From Pseudomonas sp. CHM02 (GTDB lineage: Bacteria > Pseudomonadota > Gammaproteobacteria > Pseudomonadales > Pseudomonadaceae), in NCBI RefSeq assembly GCF_000612585.1, contig NZ_JFCA01000025.1, positions 40,299 to 104,298 on the forward strand: a stretch of 64,000 bases of DNA. The letters run 5' to 3'. The first letter of the stretch is position 1, and each line of letters begins with the position of its first letter. A program made the translations under genes and the position numbers. Below the pieces are notes generated by a model. The model searched no databases and was not told the DNA's origin. It saw only the letters and a list, made by a program, of their open reading frames with translations. Below are positions 12,225 through 21,912 of this stretch, in pieces.

Positions 12225-13727
12225 TCAGACCTCAGTGATTTCCGGCTTGGATGCTTTCCTCGGCGCATCCGCCACCAAAGGGATCTCCCTGCCTTCGGCA
12301 TCAAACAATTTGCCGCCGCTGAAGTAATCCCCATCACGCAGTTCCGACACATCTCGGAAGCACAGGCTGCGCTCGGTCCCCGCCACAAACACCGACTGCT
12401 GGTCCGAGTTGCCGGCAGTGAAATGGTTGAACGCCAGGTTCAGCAGGATCGCCATGATCGCCGACGAGCTGATCCCCGAGTGAAAGATGGTCGCAAACCA
12501 GGACGGGAAGTGATCGTAGAAGCTCGGTGCAGCAATCGGGATCATGCCAAAACCGATCGATGTAGCCACGATGATCAGGTTCATGTTGTTACGGTAATCC
12601 ACCTTGGACAAGGTGCGGATGCCGCTGGCCGCCACAGTGCCGAACAGCACAATCCCGGCCCCGCCCAGCACTGAGGTGGGCACCGCCGCGATCACGCGCC
12701 CCATGAACGGCAACAAGCCGAGGATCACCAGGAACAGCCCGCCCGTGGCCACCACGAAGCGGCTCTTCACCCCGGTCACCGCCACCAGGCCGACGTTCTG
12801 GGCGAACGCGCTCTGGGTGAACGAACCGAAGATCGGCGCAAACATGCTCGACAACATGTCGGCGCGAAGGCCGTCACCCAGGCGTTTGGAGTCGACCTTG
12901 GTGTCGATGATTTCACCCACGGCCAGGATGTCCGCCGAGGTCTCGACCAACGTCACCATCACCACGATGCACATGGAAATGATCGCTGCGATATGGAAGG
13001 TCGGCATGCCGAAATGGAAGGGAGTGGGGAAACCGAACATCGGCCCCTGGGTCACGCCGGAGAAGTCGGCCATGCCGAGGAACACCGCGATCACGGTGCC
13101 GATCACCATCGCCAGCAGGATCGACAGGCGCGAAATGGTCGCACTGCCGATCTTGCTTAGCAGCAACACCAGCACCAGGGTCAATGCCGCCAGACCAATG
13201 TTGGACATGCTGCCGAAATCTGCGGCGCGACTGTTGCCGCCCATGGCCCAGCGTGCCGCGACGGGCATCAGGGTCAGGCCGATGGTGGTGATCACAATGC
13301 CCGTCACCAACGGCGGGAAAAACTTGGTGATCCGCGAGAACACCGGCGTGATCAACAGCCCGATTAACGACGCAGCCATCACCGCCCCGAGAATCGCCGG
13401 CACACCGCCGGCGCCATCGCTGCCGACAATCGCCACCATGGTTGCCACACCGGCAAACGAGACGCCCTGCACCAGCGGCAACTGACAGCCGAAAAATGGC
13501 AGGCCGAGGGTCTGCAACAGCGTGGCCAGGCCACCGGCAAACAACGACGCGGCGATCAACAGACCGATATCCGCCGGCGACAAACCCGCCGCCTGGCCGA
13601 CGATCAACGGTACCGCGACGATGCCGCCGTACATGGTGAGCACATGTTGCAGGCCGTAAGCCATGTTGGCGGCGACGCCGAGATTCTCATCTTCTGGCCG
13701 CTGCGGTGACGCCTTCGGGATAGTCAT
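12225..13727 (-). CDS. NCS2-family xanthine/uracil/uric acid permease
   Basis: A 500-residue inner-membrane nucleobase:cation symporter with about 14 hydrophobic segments. Typical NCS2 stretches are YGLQHVLTMYGGIVAVPLIVG near the N terminus, GCQLPLVQGVSFA, and the signature QNVGLVAVTGVKSRFVVATGG, the substrate-selective motif of the family. Exact substrate (xanthine, urate or uracil) cannot be read with confidence. ATG at 13727 starts MTIPKAS; the frame is open further upstream but would run through the promoter. It diverges from a Tsx/OmpK-like outer-membrane channel and shares a 157-base control region with paired palindromes, so the two are probably co-regulated for purine uptake. Confidence 0.88.
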   Translation of the reverse strand: MTIPKASPQRPEDENLGVAANMAYGLQHVLTMYGGIVAVPLIVGQAAGLSPADIGLLIAASLFAGGLATLLQTLGLPFFGCQLPLVQGVSFAGVATMVAIVGSDGAGGVPAILGAVMAASLIGLLITPVFSRITKFFPPLVTGIVITTIGLTLMPVAARWAMGGNSRAADFGSMSNIGLAALTLVLVLLLSKIGSATISRLSILLAMVIGTVIAVFLGMADFSGVTQGPMFGFPTPFHFGMPTFHIAAIISMCIVVMVTLVETSADILAVGEIIDTKVDSKRLGDGLRADMLSSMFAPIFGSFTQSAFAQNVGLVAVTGVKSRFVVATGGLFLVILGLLPFMGRVIAAVPTSVLGGAGIVLFGTVAASGIRTLSKVDYRNNMNLIIVATSIGFGMIPIAAPSFYDHFPSWFATIFHSGISSSAIMAILLNLAFNHFTAGNSDQQSVFVAGTERSLCFRDVSELRDGDYFSGGKLFDAEGREIPLVADAPRKASKPEITEV

Positions 13728-13774
13728 GGTGAGGGGTTCTCTGTTTTTGTTGTGCGGCCACTGTATGCAATGTT

Positions 13775-13804
13775 TGGACTGCATGTCCATATAGTTGTAT
13801 ACAA
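13775..13804. promoter_or_regulatory. paired palindromes in the divergent permease/porin control region
   Basis: TGGACTGCATGTCCA (13775-13789, arms TGGAC/GTCCA) is followed by the perfect palindrome TTGTATACAA (13795-13804). The second resembles operators of GntR-family repressors. Both lie between the permease and porin starts, where they could control both genes. No regulator gene is adjacent. Confidence 0.55.
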
Positions 13805-13884
13805 TCAATCTAACAAGATACCCTCCATCGGCGTTACAAAAACAATCCGGCCGTGATGAGCCAGAACGCCAAAGGACCAGAACA

Positions 13885-14718
13885 ATGAAAAAGGCATTAC
13901 AGGGAGCGACCGTTGCACTCACCCTCCTCGGCGGCGGGGAGGCCGTCGCGGTGGAATGGATGAACAACAGCGTAGGATTTCGCTACGGCCAACAGTTCAC
14001 CAATCCGAACAACCCCGACGCATTCAGCAAGCGCATCTACAGTTTCACCCACGCCAGCGGCTACCGGTACGGCAGCAATTTCCTCAACCTTGATGTATTC
14101 CTGTCCGACAACCGCGACCCGCGCAAGGGCACCGATCATGGCGGGAGTGAGGTGTATGCGGTGTATCGCCACCAGTTGTATGCATCGCGGGTATTCGATG
14201 TGCCGCTGGGCACCGGCCTGATCAAGGATTACGCGCTGACCCTGGGTTTCGACGCCAACCGCAACAACAACGTTGCCTCAGCGAAAAAACGCGCGCTGGT
14301 GATCGGCCCGACCTTGAAGTTCAACACGGTCGGCGTGCTGGACCTGAGCCTGATGTACTACAAGGAAAGGAACCACACCGGTATCCCCGGCGCGCAGGAA
14401 TCGAACCACACCTTCGATGACACCTACATGCTCAACCTGACCTGGATGCGGCCGTTCGAGATCGCCAACCACGCGGCAAAATTCCAGGGGTTCATCAATT
14501 ACGTCGGGGAGAAAGGCGAGGACTACCACGGCCGCGACACTGCGCCGGAAACCCTGATGCGCACCGCGCTGATGGTGGCGGTGCGACCGGGCAAAAGCGT
14601 CAAGCCAAACCTTTACCTTGGGGTGGGTTACGAGTATTGGCATAACAAGTTCGGCGTAGATGGCGGCCGGGGTAGCCGCACATCGACGCCGACGGTGAAT
14701 ATGGAAATCACCTTCTGA
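13885..14718 (+). CDS. Tsx/OmpK-family nucleoside-specific outer-membrane channel
   Basis: A 277-residue exported protein. A signal peptide (MKKALQGATVALTLLGGGEAVA) is followed by an aromatic-rich, alternating beta-strand sequence (SVGFRYGQQFTNP, RIYSFTHASGYRYGSNFLNLDVFLSD) ending in an amphipathic strand with terminal Phe (TVNMEITF), the usual outer-membrane barrel C terminus. The pattern fits the Tsx/OmpK channel family, which passes nucleosides in enterics. It has an AAAGGA ribosome site. The divergent NCS2 permease supports a purine or nucleoside uptake role, which remains inferred. Confidence 0.85.
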   Translation: MKKALQGATVALTLLGGGEAVAVEWMNNSVGFRYGQQFTNPNNPDAFSKRIYSFTHASGYRYGSNFLNLDVFLSDNRDPRKGTDHGGSEVYAVYRHQLYASRVFDVPLGTGLIKDYALTLGFDANRNNNVASAKKRALVIGPTLKFNTVGVLDLSLMYYKERNHTGIPGAQESNHTFDDTYMLNLTWMRPFEIANHAAKFQGFINYVGEKGEDYHGRDTAPETLMRTALMVAVRPGKSVKPNLYLGVGYEYWHNKFGVDGGRGSRTSTPTVNMEITF

Positions 14719-14738
14719 CTGAAGAAACCCAATCAACC

Positions 14739-14825
14739 TGTGGGAGCTGGCTTGCCTGCGATGCGAGCGACTCGGTGCATCAGGTACACCGAGCCGATGC
14801 TATCGCAGGCAAGCCAGCTCCCACA
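14739..14825. repeat. REPIN (inverted REP pair)
   Basis: TGTGGGAGCTGGCTTGCCTG and its inverted copy lie between the convergent porin and punC genes. Same subtype as the repeat at 4103. Confidence 0.9.
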
Positions 14826-14845
14826 GTTTTGACCGCGTTGTCACT

Positions 14846-16030
14846 TCAGATTCGAGCCAGTTCGGAGCGATCGGTTTTCGGCCGCGCCAGCCAGTAACCC
14901 AACACCGCCAGTGGCGCGGTCGCCAGCATCACGATCACGGTAATCAGCAGTGGCTGGTCGAGCATCGACGACACCAGCAGGCTGCTGAGAAAACACAGGC
15001 CCAGTTGCAGGGTGTTTTGCAGGGCCGCTGCCTTGCCGGAATTTTCCGAAAAGGGCATCAGCGCATTCGCCACCACGATGGGGTAACTGGCACCGTTGCA
15101 CAGCGCCATCAGGCAGAACGGAATCAACAAGGTGGTGAGGGTTGGCACGGTCAAGGTGGCGACCAGGTACAACGCCACCATGCTGATGCAGTAAGCCAGC
15201 AACAGCCAAGGCAGCAGCGTCTTGCCCGGCAAGTGCTGCAAGGCACTGCGGCAACTGTAGCCTCCGACCAGAAAAGCCAGGGTCGGCAGCACGTAGCTCA
15301 GGCCGATGTCATTGGGGCTGTAGCCCATGCCGCCGAGGATGAACGGCGACGCGGTCAGCCAGGCGAAGAAACTGGCCGAGCAAGCGGCGAAAATCATCAC
15401 ATTGCCGGTAAACACGCGAGACACAAGCAACTGCCCGTAACCGAGGCGCACTGGTTCGCGCTCCTCTGCCTGGCGTTTCGGCATGCCGCGCAGGAATACA
15501 GTGGGCAGCAGCAACAGCACCGACACTCCCAGCAAGACGCCGAAGATCGCCTGCCAACCGAAGTGATTGAGCATCATCGCGCCCAACAGCGGTGCGAGCG
15601 CAGGCGACAACGACATCAGCGGCATGATGCTGGCGAACACACGATGGGCCTTGTCGGCCGGGTAGCGGTCGATCACCAGGGCCTGCCAGCTTACGGCGGC
15701 GGAACACACGCCGATCGCCTGGATAAAGCGCAACGCCAGCAGTTGCGGCGCAGTCTCGACCCAGAACATGCCCGCGCAGCCCAGCACAAACAGACTCAGG
15801 CCGACCAGCAAGATGGGCTTGCGCCCCAGGCGATCGGACAACGGCCCCCACAACAACTGCCCCACCGCAAAACCGGCGAGGAAGATACTCAAGCTGGCGC
15901 CCACCGCACCAGCGCCAATCTGCAACTGCTCGCCCATGGCGCCGAACGCCGGCAAGTACATGTCCATGGCGAGGTAACCGAGCATGCTCAGCCCCGCCAG
16001 ATACGCGGTGAAACCAAAAGAATTTTTCAT
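14846..16030 (-). CDS. punC: PunC-like purine MFS transporter (Bcr/CflA family)
   Basis: A 394-residue 12-TM major facilitator. Segments such as [59 protein letters not shown] and [19 protein letters not shown] follow, nearly residue for residue as I remember it, the E. coli YdhC protein, now PunC, which imports purine nucleosides under PunR. The gene lies opposite a LysR gene that matches PunR, as in E. coli. Generic automatic labels would call it a multidrug exporter; context and similarity favour purine transport. Confidence 0.85.
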   Translation of the reverse strand: MKNSFGFTAYLAGLSMLGYLAMDMYLPAFGAMGEQLQIGAGAVGASLSIFLAGFAVGQLLWGPLSDRLGRKPILLVGLSLFVLGCAGMFWVETAPQLLALRFIQAIGVCSAAVSWQALVIDRYPADKAHRVFASIMPLMSLSPALAPLLGAMMLNHFGWQAIFGVLLGVSVLLLLPTVFLRGMPKRQAEEREPVRLGYGQLLVSRVFTGNVMIFAACSASFFAWLTASPFILGGMGYSPNDIGLSYVLPTLAFLVGGYSCRSALQHLPGKTLLPWLLLAYCISMVALYLVATLTVPTLTTLLIPFCLMALCNGASYPIVVANALMPFSENSGKAAALQNTLQLGLCFLSSLLVSSMLDQPLLITVIVMLATAPLAVLGYWLARPKTDRSELARI

Positions 16031-16107
16031 CGAAGCCTTGCTAATCCTGCCATCAAACTATTTGCTGACTGTCGCCCATTATGAAGCTGACAATTTGTGT
16101 GTGAAGC

Positions 16108-16127
16108 GATAATAATTGGACACTATC
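16108..16127. promoter_or_regulatory. possible PunR operator between punC and punR
   Basis: GATA at 16108-16111 and TATC at 16124-16127 form an interrupted inverted repeat in the 122-base divergent interval, similar in form to a LysR-type site. Assigned by position only. Confidence 0.35.
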
Positions 16128-16152
16128 ATCAATAAATTTGAAGGCATCCGCC

Positions 16153-17067
16153 ATGTGGTCCGAATATTCCCTGGATGTGGTCGATGCCGTGGCGCGGCAT
16201 GGCAGTTTCAGTGCCGCCGCCCAGGAACTGCATCGGGTACCGTCGGCCATCAGCTATACGGTGCGTCAGCTTGAAGAGTGGCTGGCGGTGCCGCTGTTCG
16301 TGCGACGCCACCGCGACGTCGAGCTCACCCCCGCCGGTCGCCTGTTTATCGACGAAGCCCGTGGCGTGATGAAAAAAATGCTCGGCACGCGGCGCCTGTG
16401 CCAACAGGTTGCCAATGGCTGGAGTGGCCAGTTGAAGGTCGCAGTGGACTCCATCGTCAAACCCCAGCGCTGCCGACAGTTGGTATTGGATTTCTATCGG
16501 CAGTTTCCCGAGGTCGAACTGCTGCTGGAGTACGAGGTGTACAACGGGGTGTGGGATGCCCTGGCAGATGAACGCACCGACATTGTGATCGGCGCCACCA
16601 GCGCGGTGCCGGTGGCCAGCCGTTTTACCTTTCGCGACATGGGCTTGTTGAACTGGCTGTGCGTGGTCAGCGCGCGACACCCGCTGGCGAGCGTCGAAGG
16701 GTTACTGAGTGACGATCAACTGCGCCCCTTTGCCTCGCTGTGCATGACCGACACCTCGCGCAACCTGCCCAAGCGCGACACCTGGACCCTGGATAACCAA
16801 AGGCGCCTGGTGGTGCCGAACTGGGCCTCGGCCATCGATTGCTTGCGCGACGGCCTGTGCGTCGGCATGGCGCCGGCGCATCAGGTACTGCCGTGGATCG
16901 AACGCGGTGAACTGGTGGCACTGCAGTTGAGCCGGCCGTTTCCGGCCAGCCCGTCGTGTGTGGCATGGGCGCAGAGCAAGCTTTCGCCGGCCATGGCGTG
17001 GCTGTTGGAGTATTTAGGGGATACCGAGACGATGAACCAGGAGTGGCTGAACGGAAACGATCCCTGA
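16153..17067 (+). CDS. punR: PunR-like LysR-family regulator of the purine transporter
   Basis: A 304-residue LysR regulator: winged HTH at about 5-62 (GSFSAAAQELHRVPSAISYTVRQLE) and an effector domain. The sequence MWSEYSLDVVDAVARHGSFS, the stretch EWLAVPLFVRRHRDVELTPAG, and VELLLEYEVYNGVWDALADE follow E. coli YdhB/PunR very closely from memory. PunR responds to purines such as adenosine and activates punC. ATG at 16153 starts the conserved MWSEY; an in-frame ATG at 16138 would add five unconserved residues. Confidence 0.87.
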   Translation: MWSEYSLDVVDAVARHGSFSAAAQELHRVPSAISYTVRQLEEWLAVPLFVRRHRDVELTPAGRLFIDEARGVMKKMLGTRRLCQQVANGWSGQLKVAVDSIVKPQRCRQLVLDFYRQFPEVELLLEYEVYNGVWDALADERTDIVIGATSAVPVASRFTFRDMGLLNWLCVVSARHPLASVEGLLSDDQLRPFASLCMTDTSRNLPKRDTWTLDNQRRLVVPNWASAIDCLRDGLCVGMAPAHQVLPWIERGELVALQLSRPFPASPSCVAWAQSKLSPAMAWLLEYLGDTETMNQEWLNGNDP

Positions 17068-17084
17068 CAATCATGGAGATCCCC

Positions 17085-17174
17085 TGTGGGAGCGGGCTTG
17101 CCCGCGATGGCGGCGTGTCAGTTTGCCAATATTTCGACTGATACACCGCTATCGCGGGCAAGCCCGCTCCCATA
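17085..17174. repeat. REPIN (inverted REP pair)
   Basis: TGTGGGAGCGGGCTTGCCCG and an inverted copy lie between the convergent punR and argD genes. Confidence 0.9.
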
Positions 17175-17187
17175 GTTTGAGTGTATT

Positions 17188-18357
17188 TCAATCCAATAGA
17201 CGGGTAATGGCTCGCACGATCATCTCGACCTCCTTGGCATCCAGGGTCAGTGGCGGCAACAGGCGGATGACCTTGCCGCGCGTCACGTTGATCAACAACC
17301 CATGCTCCTGAGCGGCACGCTGGGCCAGGTCCCGGTAAGGGTGGGTCAGCTCAATACCTATCATCAACCCCCGCCCGCGAATCGCCCGTACCTGCGGGTG
17401 CTCACTCAACGCCACCCGCAACCGCGCCAGCAAGCGCTCACCCTGCTGCGCCGCGTTCTGCAGCAAGCCTTGCTCTTCGATGATCTCCAGCACGGTGCAC
17501 CCGACCCGACACGCCAAGGGGTTGCCGCCGAAGGTGCTGCCGTGACTGCCCGGCGTGAACAACTGGGCCACCGCGCTCCGGGCCAGGCAGGCGCCAATCG
17601 GCACGCCATTGCCGAGGCCTTTGGCCAGGGTCATCACGTCCGGGACAATGCCTTCATGCTGGAAGGCGAACCAGGCGCCGGTGCGGCCGATGCCGGTCTG
17701 GATTTCATCCAGCATCATCAGCCAGCCGTGGCGCGTGCAATGATCACGCAGCGCTTGCAGGTAGCCCGGCGGCGCTGGCAGCACGCCACTTTCCCCTTGG
17801 ACCGGCTCCAGCAGGACCGCCGCGATGCGCGAGCCGAATGCCTTCGTGATGGCTTCGATCGCGGCGATATCGCCGAAACCCACCTTGAGAAAATCCCCCG
17901 GCAAACGTTGGAAGCCCAGGCGCACCGAGGGCCCGTCGCTGGCGGCCATCGTGCCCAGTGTGCGGCCATGAAAAGCGTTTTCCATCACCACCACCAACGG
18001 TTCTTCAATGCCCTTTTTCCAGCCCTGCAGCCGTGCCAGCTTCAGCGCGGTTTCGTTGGCTTCGGCACCGGAATTGTTGAAGAAGGCGCGGTCCAGGCCA
18101 GACAGCTGGGTGAGGCGCTGGGCCAGCCGTTGCTGCCAGTCGATGCTGTAGAGGTTGGAGGTATGTAACAGCAAGCCAGCCTGCTCGCTGATCGCCGTCA
18201 CCAACCGGGGATGCGAGTGACCGACATTGGTCACCGCCACACCGGCCACCGCGTCCAGGTATTCGCGGCCCTGCTGGTCCCACAGGCGCGTGCCCAGGCC
18301 GCGGGTGAAGCTCAGGGCCAAGGGTTGGTAGGTGGTCATCAGGCAGGCGGCGGTCAT
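17188..18357 (-). CDS. argD: acetylornithine aminotransferase-like class III aminotransferase
   Basis: A 389-residue PLP enzyme of the class III (ArgD/ornithine) family. It shows [26 protein letters not shown] near the N terminus, [25 protein letters not shown], the PLP-aspartate segment [13 protein letters not shown], and [14 protein letters not shown] with the PLP lysine. The family transaminates N-acetylornithine in arginine synthesis. Pseudomonas also carry AruC, a catabolic paralogue, so biosynthetic ArgD is a likely but not proven reading. An internal ATG at 18339 is an alternative start. It diverges from a LysR gene. Confidence 0.85.
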   Translation of the reverse strand: MTAACLMTTYQPLALSFTRGLGTRLWDQQGREYLDAVAGVAVTNVGHSHPRLVTAISEQAGLLLHTSNLYSIDWQQRLAQRLTQLSGLDRAFFNNSGAEANETALKLARLQGWKKGIEEPLVVVMENAFHGRTLGTMAASDGPSVRLGFQRLPGDFLKVGFGDIAAIEAITKAFGSRIAAVLLEPVQGESGVLPAPPGYLQALRDHCTRHGWLMMLDEIQTGIGRTGAWFAFQHEGIVPDVMTLAKGLGNGVPIGACLARSAVAQLFTPGSHGSTFGGNPLACRVGCTVLEIIEEQGLLQNAAQQGERLLARLRVALSEHPQVRAIRGRGLMIGIELTHPYRDLAQRAAQEHGLLINVTRGKVIRLLPPLTLDAKEVEMIVRAITRLLD

Positions 18358-18459
18358 GGTGCGGGCTCCAGTGCATCGTAGTGATGGCTGCAGTATCGTT
18401 AGCCACCCGGGCTGGATAAACTGCGCATACCTCCAATGACTTTAAACCAGGACTTGATA

Positions 18460-19365
18460 ATGGACCTGTTCCAGGCAATGTCGGTGTACGTGAAAGTGGT
18501 CGAGACCGGCAGCATGACGGCGGCGGCCCAAGCCTGTGGGATGTCGACCACCATGGTCGGCAACCACCTGCGCGCTCTGGAGCAGCGCCTGGGCGTCAGC
18601 CTGCTCAAGCGCACCACGCGCAAGCAAAGCCTCACGGAGTTTGGCGGGCAGTATTACCAGCGCTGCCTGGAGGTGTTGGGGTTGGTGGCCGACTCCGAGC
18701 AACTGGCTGAACAAGCCCACAGCGATGTCCCCAAGGGCACCCTGCGCATCACCGCGCCCCCCGTGTTCGGCACCGAACGCCTTACGCCGGCCTTGAGCGA
18801 GTTTTCCCGGCGCTACCCGCTGATCAACCTGTACGTGGTGCTGAGCAATGAGCGGATGGACTTGGTCGACAGCGGCTTCGACGTGGCGATCCGGCTCGGC
18901 GAACTGGAAACGTCCAGCCTGATCGCCAGGCCAATGCAGGACTACACGCTGACCCTGTGCGCGTCACCGGCCTACCTGGCGCGACGCGGCACGCCGCAGA
19001 CACCCGACGACCTGCAGCAGCACGACTGCCTGGCGTTTGCCTACCCGGCGAGTGACAACTGGCGCGACTCCGAAAAACTCTGGCGCATGACCGGCGATGG
19101 CGGCGAGCAGGAGGTGCCGGTGTCCGGTTCATTGACCATCAACAGCTCGCAAGGCTTGCGCCAGGCGGCGGTGAACGGCATGGGCATCATCATGCTCGCC
19201 GATGCCCTGGTGCAGCCGGACCTGGAGAGCGGCAAGCTGGTGGCCTTGTTAACCGCCTATCGACTGCCCAGCCGCCCCATGCACCTGCTCTACGGCCAGG
19301 ATCGTTATCGCCTGCCCAAGCTACGCGCCTTTGTAGATTTCGCCATGGAAAAGTGGGCGCGCTAG
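18460..19365 (+). CDS. LysR-family transcriptional regulator
   Basis: A 301-residue LysR protein of the CrgA/AaeR-like group: HTH at about 2-60 (MDLFQAMSVYVKVVETGSMTAAAQACGMSTTMVGNHLRALEQ), then a periplasmic-binding-like effector domain (LRITAPPVFGTERLTPAL, DVAIRLGELE). The target is unknown; divergence from argD across about 100 bases makes argD the first candidate. ATG at 18460 is used because MDLFQAM is the normal family start. Confidence 0.85.
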   Translation: MDLFQAMSVYVKVVETGSMTAAAQACGMSTTMVGNHLRALEQRLGVSLLKRTTRKQSLTEFGGQYYQRCLEVLGLVADSEQLAEQAHSDVPKGTLRITAPPVFGTERLTPALSEFSRRYPLINLYVVLSNERMDLVDSGFDVAIRLGELETSSLIARPMQDYTLTLCASPAYLARRGTPQTPDDLQQHDCLAFAYPASDNWRDSEKLWRMTGDGGEQEVPVSGSLTINSSQGLRQAAVNGMGIIMLADALVQPDLESGKLVALLTAYRLPSRPMHLLYGQDRYRLPKLRAFVDFAMEKWAR

Positions 19366-19390
19366 AAGCCCCACGCCCAACTCACAGGCA

Positions 19391-19420
19391 ATAAAAAACG
19401 GCCCCGAAGGGCCGCTTTCT
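19391..19420 (-). terminator. rho-independent terminator of fabV
   Basis: CGGCCC and GGGCCG form a 6-bp stem with a CGAA loop, followed on the minus strand by six T. It lies between the convergent LysR gene and fabV and may serve both. Confidence 0.88.
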
Positions 19421-19433
19421 CAAACCGGATGAC

Positions 19434-20627
19434 TCAGGCCTGGATCAGACCGTTGATCTTCACGGTCGGATTCACATCAGCCTCGTAGTCCACGCCGTCG
19501 ATTTCAAAGCCGAACAGACGCAGGAACTCAGCCTTGTAGCCGGCGAAATCGCTGATCTCGTTGACGTTGTCGTCGGTGACCTGGTTCCACAGGGCTGCCA
19601 CGGCGTCCTGGACCTTCGGTTCCAGCTCGGCCAGGTCGGCACGCAGGCGGCCGTCAGCGTCGAGTTTAGGCTGGCTGCCGTACAGGCTGTCCTTGAACAG
19701 GCCATAGACTTGCTCGATGCAACCTTCGTGGGTGCCCTGCTCTTTCATCACCTTGAACAGCAGCGACAGGTACAGCGGCATGATCGGGATGGCCGAGCTG
19801 GCCTGGGTGACCACGGCCTTGAGCACCGACACACGGGCGTCGCCCTTGAGCGCCGCGAGGTTGTCGCGCAGGGTCAGGACTTTCTTGTCCAAGTCTTTCT
19901 TGGCTTCGCCGATGGAGCCGTTCCAGTAGATGTCCTGGGTCAGCTTCTCGCCGAGGTAGGTGAACGCGGTGGTCTTGGCGCCTTCGGCCAGCACGTCGGC
20001 GTCACGCAGGGCATCGATCCACAGCTGCCAGTCTTCGCCGCCCATGACTTTCACGGTGCCGTCGATTTCTTCCTGGGTAGCAGGCTCAAGGGTGGTGTCG
20101 ACCACAACGCCTTTGTCGGTGTTGATACCGCGCAGGGTCACAGCCTTGCCGATCGGCTTGAGGGTGGAGTTGTGCACCACGCCTTGCGGGTCGGTACGGC
20201 GTGGCGCGGCCAGGCTGTAGACAACCAGGTCGATCTTGCCCAGGTCTTTCTTGATGGTTTCGATGGTCAGGCGCTTGATCTCGTCGGAGAACGCGTCGCC
20301 GTTGATGCTCTTGGCGTACAGGCCTTTTTCGACGGCAAACTTCTCGAACGCAGCGCTGTTGTACCAGCCGGCGGAGCTCAGCTTGCCTTCTTCGCCTTCT
20401 TTCTCAAAAAACACGCCCAGGGTGTCGGCGCCGCAGCCAAACGCAGCACTGATGCGCGCGGCCAGGCCATAGCCTGTGGAAGCGCCGAGGACCAGCACCT
20501 TTTTCGGGCCGCCTTCGATGGCGCCGTGCTCAGTTACGTAGTCGATCTGCTCCTTGACGTTCGCTTCACAGCCAACAGGGTGAGCGGTCACACAGATAAA
20601 GCCACGAACCCGCGGTTTGATGATCAT
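19434..20627 (-). CDS. fabV: enoyl-ACP/trans-2-enoyl-CoA reductase FabV
   Basis: A 397-residue FabV-type enoyl reductase, the NADH-dependent last step of fatty acid elongation. Start [19 protein letters not shown], the long Rossmann loop [17 protein letters not shown] and the catalytic Y-x8-K ([12 protein letters not shown]) identify the family, in which the spacing is eight residues rather than the six of FabI. FabV proteins are naturally tolerant of triclosan, so this gene predicts intrinsic tolerance. ATG at 20627 is chosen because MIIKPRVRG is the family start; the frame is open 15 codons further. Confidence 0.95.
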   Translation of the reverse strand: MIIKPRVRGFICVTAHPVGCEANVKEQIDYVTEHGAIEGGPKKVLVLGASTGYGLAARISAAFGCGADTLGVFFEKEGEEGKLSSAGWYNSAAFEKFAVEKGLYAKSINGDAFSDEIKRLTIETIKKDLGKIDLVVYSLAAPRRTDPQGVVHNSTLKPIGKAVTLRGINTDKGVVVDTTLEPATQEEIDGTVKVMGGEDWQLWIDALRDADVLAEGAKTTAFTYLGEKLTQDIYWNGSIGEAKKDLDKKVLTLRDNLAALKGDARVSVLKAVVTQASSAIPIMPLYLSLLFKVMKEQGTHEGCIEQVYGLFKDSLYGSQPKLDADGRLRADLAELEPKVQDAVAALWNQVTDDNVNEISDFAGYKAEFLRLFGFEIDGVDYEADVNPTVKINGLIQA

Positions 20628-20937
20628 AAAATTTCTGCCTCTTCCAAGGTGCCGAAGGCCAGTGGTGGCCATTCAACTTCAATCGTACCGGTCTATGACG
20701 TCCAAAAAACCGAAGCGTCACGATAGTCGCAAATCTTCCGTTTACAAAATCCAATCCACACCGCGAAGCCAGGGTTAAAAACTGTGTAAAGCCTTCACAA
20801 TTTCGCAATATTTAAAACGCCTATGCCGCGCAGAACGCCTTATCATGACGCAGTTGTTTCAACATGTTTCAAAACCCCCACCACTCGCAGCCACGGATCC
20901 GGACCTGTCGAATGGCGTCCTGCTGGAGCTGAGTTAC

Positions 20938-21762
20938 ATGAATAAGCCTGCTTTGCGCAAAAAAGCGGTATCGGTCGCCTGGGTACTCGGTGTACTGCTG
21001 ATCATTGATGTGTTCCCCGAGACCACGCTGGTGTTTCTCGGCCTGGTCGTGGTCTGCGGTGTCTACGACTTCCTGCGAAACGGCCTGTATGACACGCCGA
21101 CCATCAAGAAATACTTTATCGGCAGTGGCCGCAACACCTGGCTGCTGGCGCCGTTCAATACCCTGTTCGATTTGTTGAGCTCGCGTAATCGCCACGTGTA
21201 TACGATGCGCGACCTGCCACCGGCCTGGCGCGAAGACCTGCAACAGGTGATCAATGACGCCATGGCCCACAAGGAGGAAATCATCGGTTACCTGGACGAA
21301 CGCATGGCCGAGAAGAAGCGCGGCATGCTGTTCTTCCAATGGTACGGCCGGCCCATCGAGACCGCCCTGGACATTCCGAAGCTGCGCGAAAAACTGCCTT
21401 TCGTGAAGACCATTGGCGTGTCGGTGTTCAATGAAAACCGCTCGACATCATTTCACTTCGGCCCCCTGCGCATGATGTTCCGCGTGCTCTACAACATGGC
21501 TCCGGCGCCCCATCACGAAGGCGTGTACATCCAGGTAGGCAAGCACAAGCACTACTGGCACGACGACCCGCTGTTTATCTTCGATGACACGCTGATGCAT
21601 GCGTCCTTCAATAAAAACGATGCAAAGCGTTACTGCCTGTTCATCGACATCGTGCGGCCGACCCCGGTGCCCCTGGTGCTCAATGCCGTGATCGCCGGGT
21701 TTGCCGGCCTGGTCTTTACCCTGCGTCGGGTTTTCTACAAAAACTGGAAGCTGATTCAGTGA
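20938..21762 (+). CDS. membrane-anchored aspartyl/asparaginyl beta-hydroxylase-family protein
   Basis: A 274-residue protein with two N-terminal hydrophobic segments (VAWVLGVLLIIDVF, TLVFLGLVVVCGVY), a cytoplasmic dioxygenase-like domain, and a further hydrophobic segment near the C terminus (LVLNAVIAGFAGLVFTL). The AspH-like core includes TSFHFGPLRMMFRV, the HYWHDDPLFIFDDTLMHASF segment with the second iron His, and KRYCLFIDIVRP with the 2-oxoglutarate-binding Arg. Relatives include LpxO, which hydroxylates lipid A acyl chains, but the match is not close enough to claim that substrate. ATG at 20938 has a GGAG site; an in-frame ATG at 20845 would add 31 residues. Confidence 0.7.
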   Translation: MNKPALRKKAVSVAWVLGVLLIIDVFPETTLVFLGLVVVCGVYDFLRNGLYDTPTIKKYFIGSGRNTWLLAPFNTLFDLLSSRNRHVYTMRDLPPAWREDLQQVINDAMAHKEEIIGYLDERMAEKKRGMLFFQWYGRPIETALDIPKLREKLPFVKTIGVSVFNENRSTSFHFGPLRMMFRVLYNMAPAPHHEGVYIQVGKHKHYWHDDPLFIFDDTLMHASFNKNDAKRYCLFIDIVRPTPVPLVLNAVIAGFAGLVFTLRRVFYKNWKLIQ

Positions 21763-21912
21763 GTTCTGCGGCATGATGGTGCTGGACGGTGTTTGCGCTC
21801 GGCGTTGCGCCTGAGGTAAACAACCGTCTCGTGCGACCGAATTCGGCGCCCACCATTCTCAAGCCATCGCGGCCCCCTGAGGGCGCGGTGGCTGTGCTTT
21901 CAAGGAATCAGA

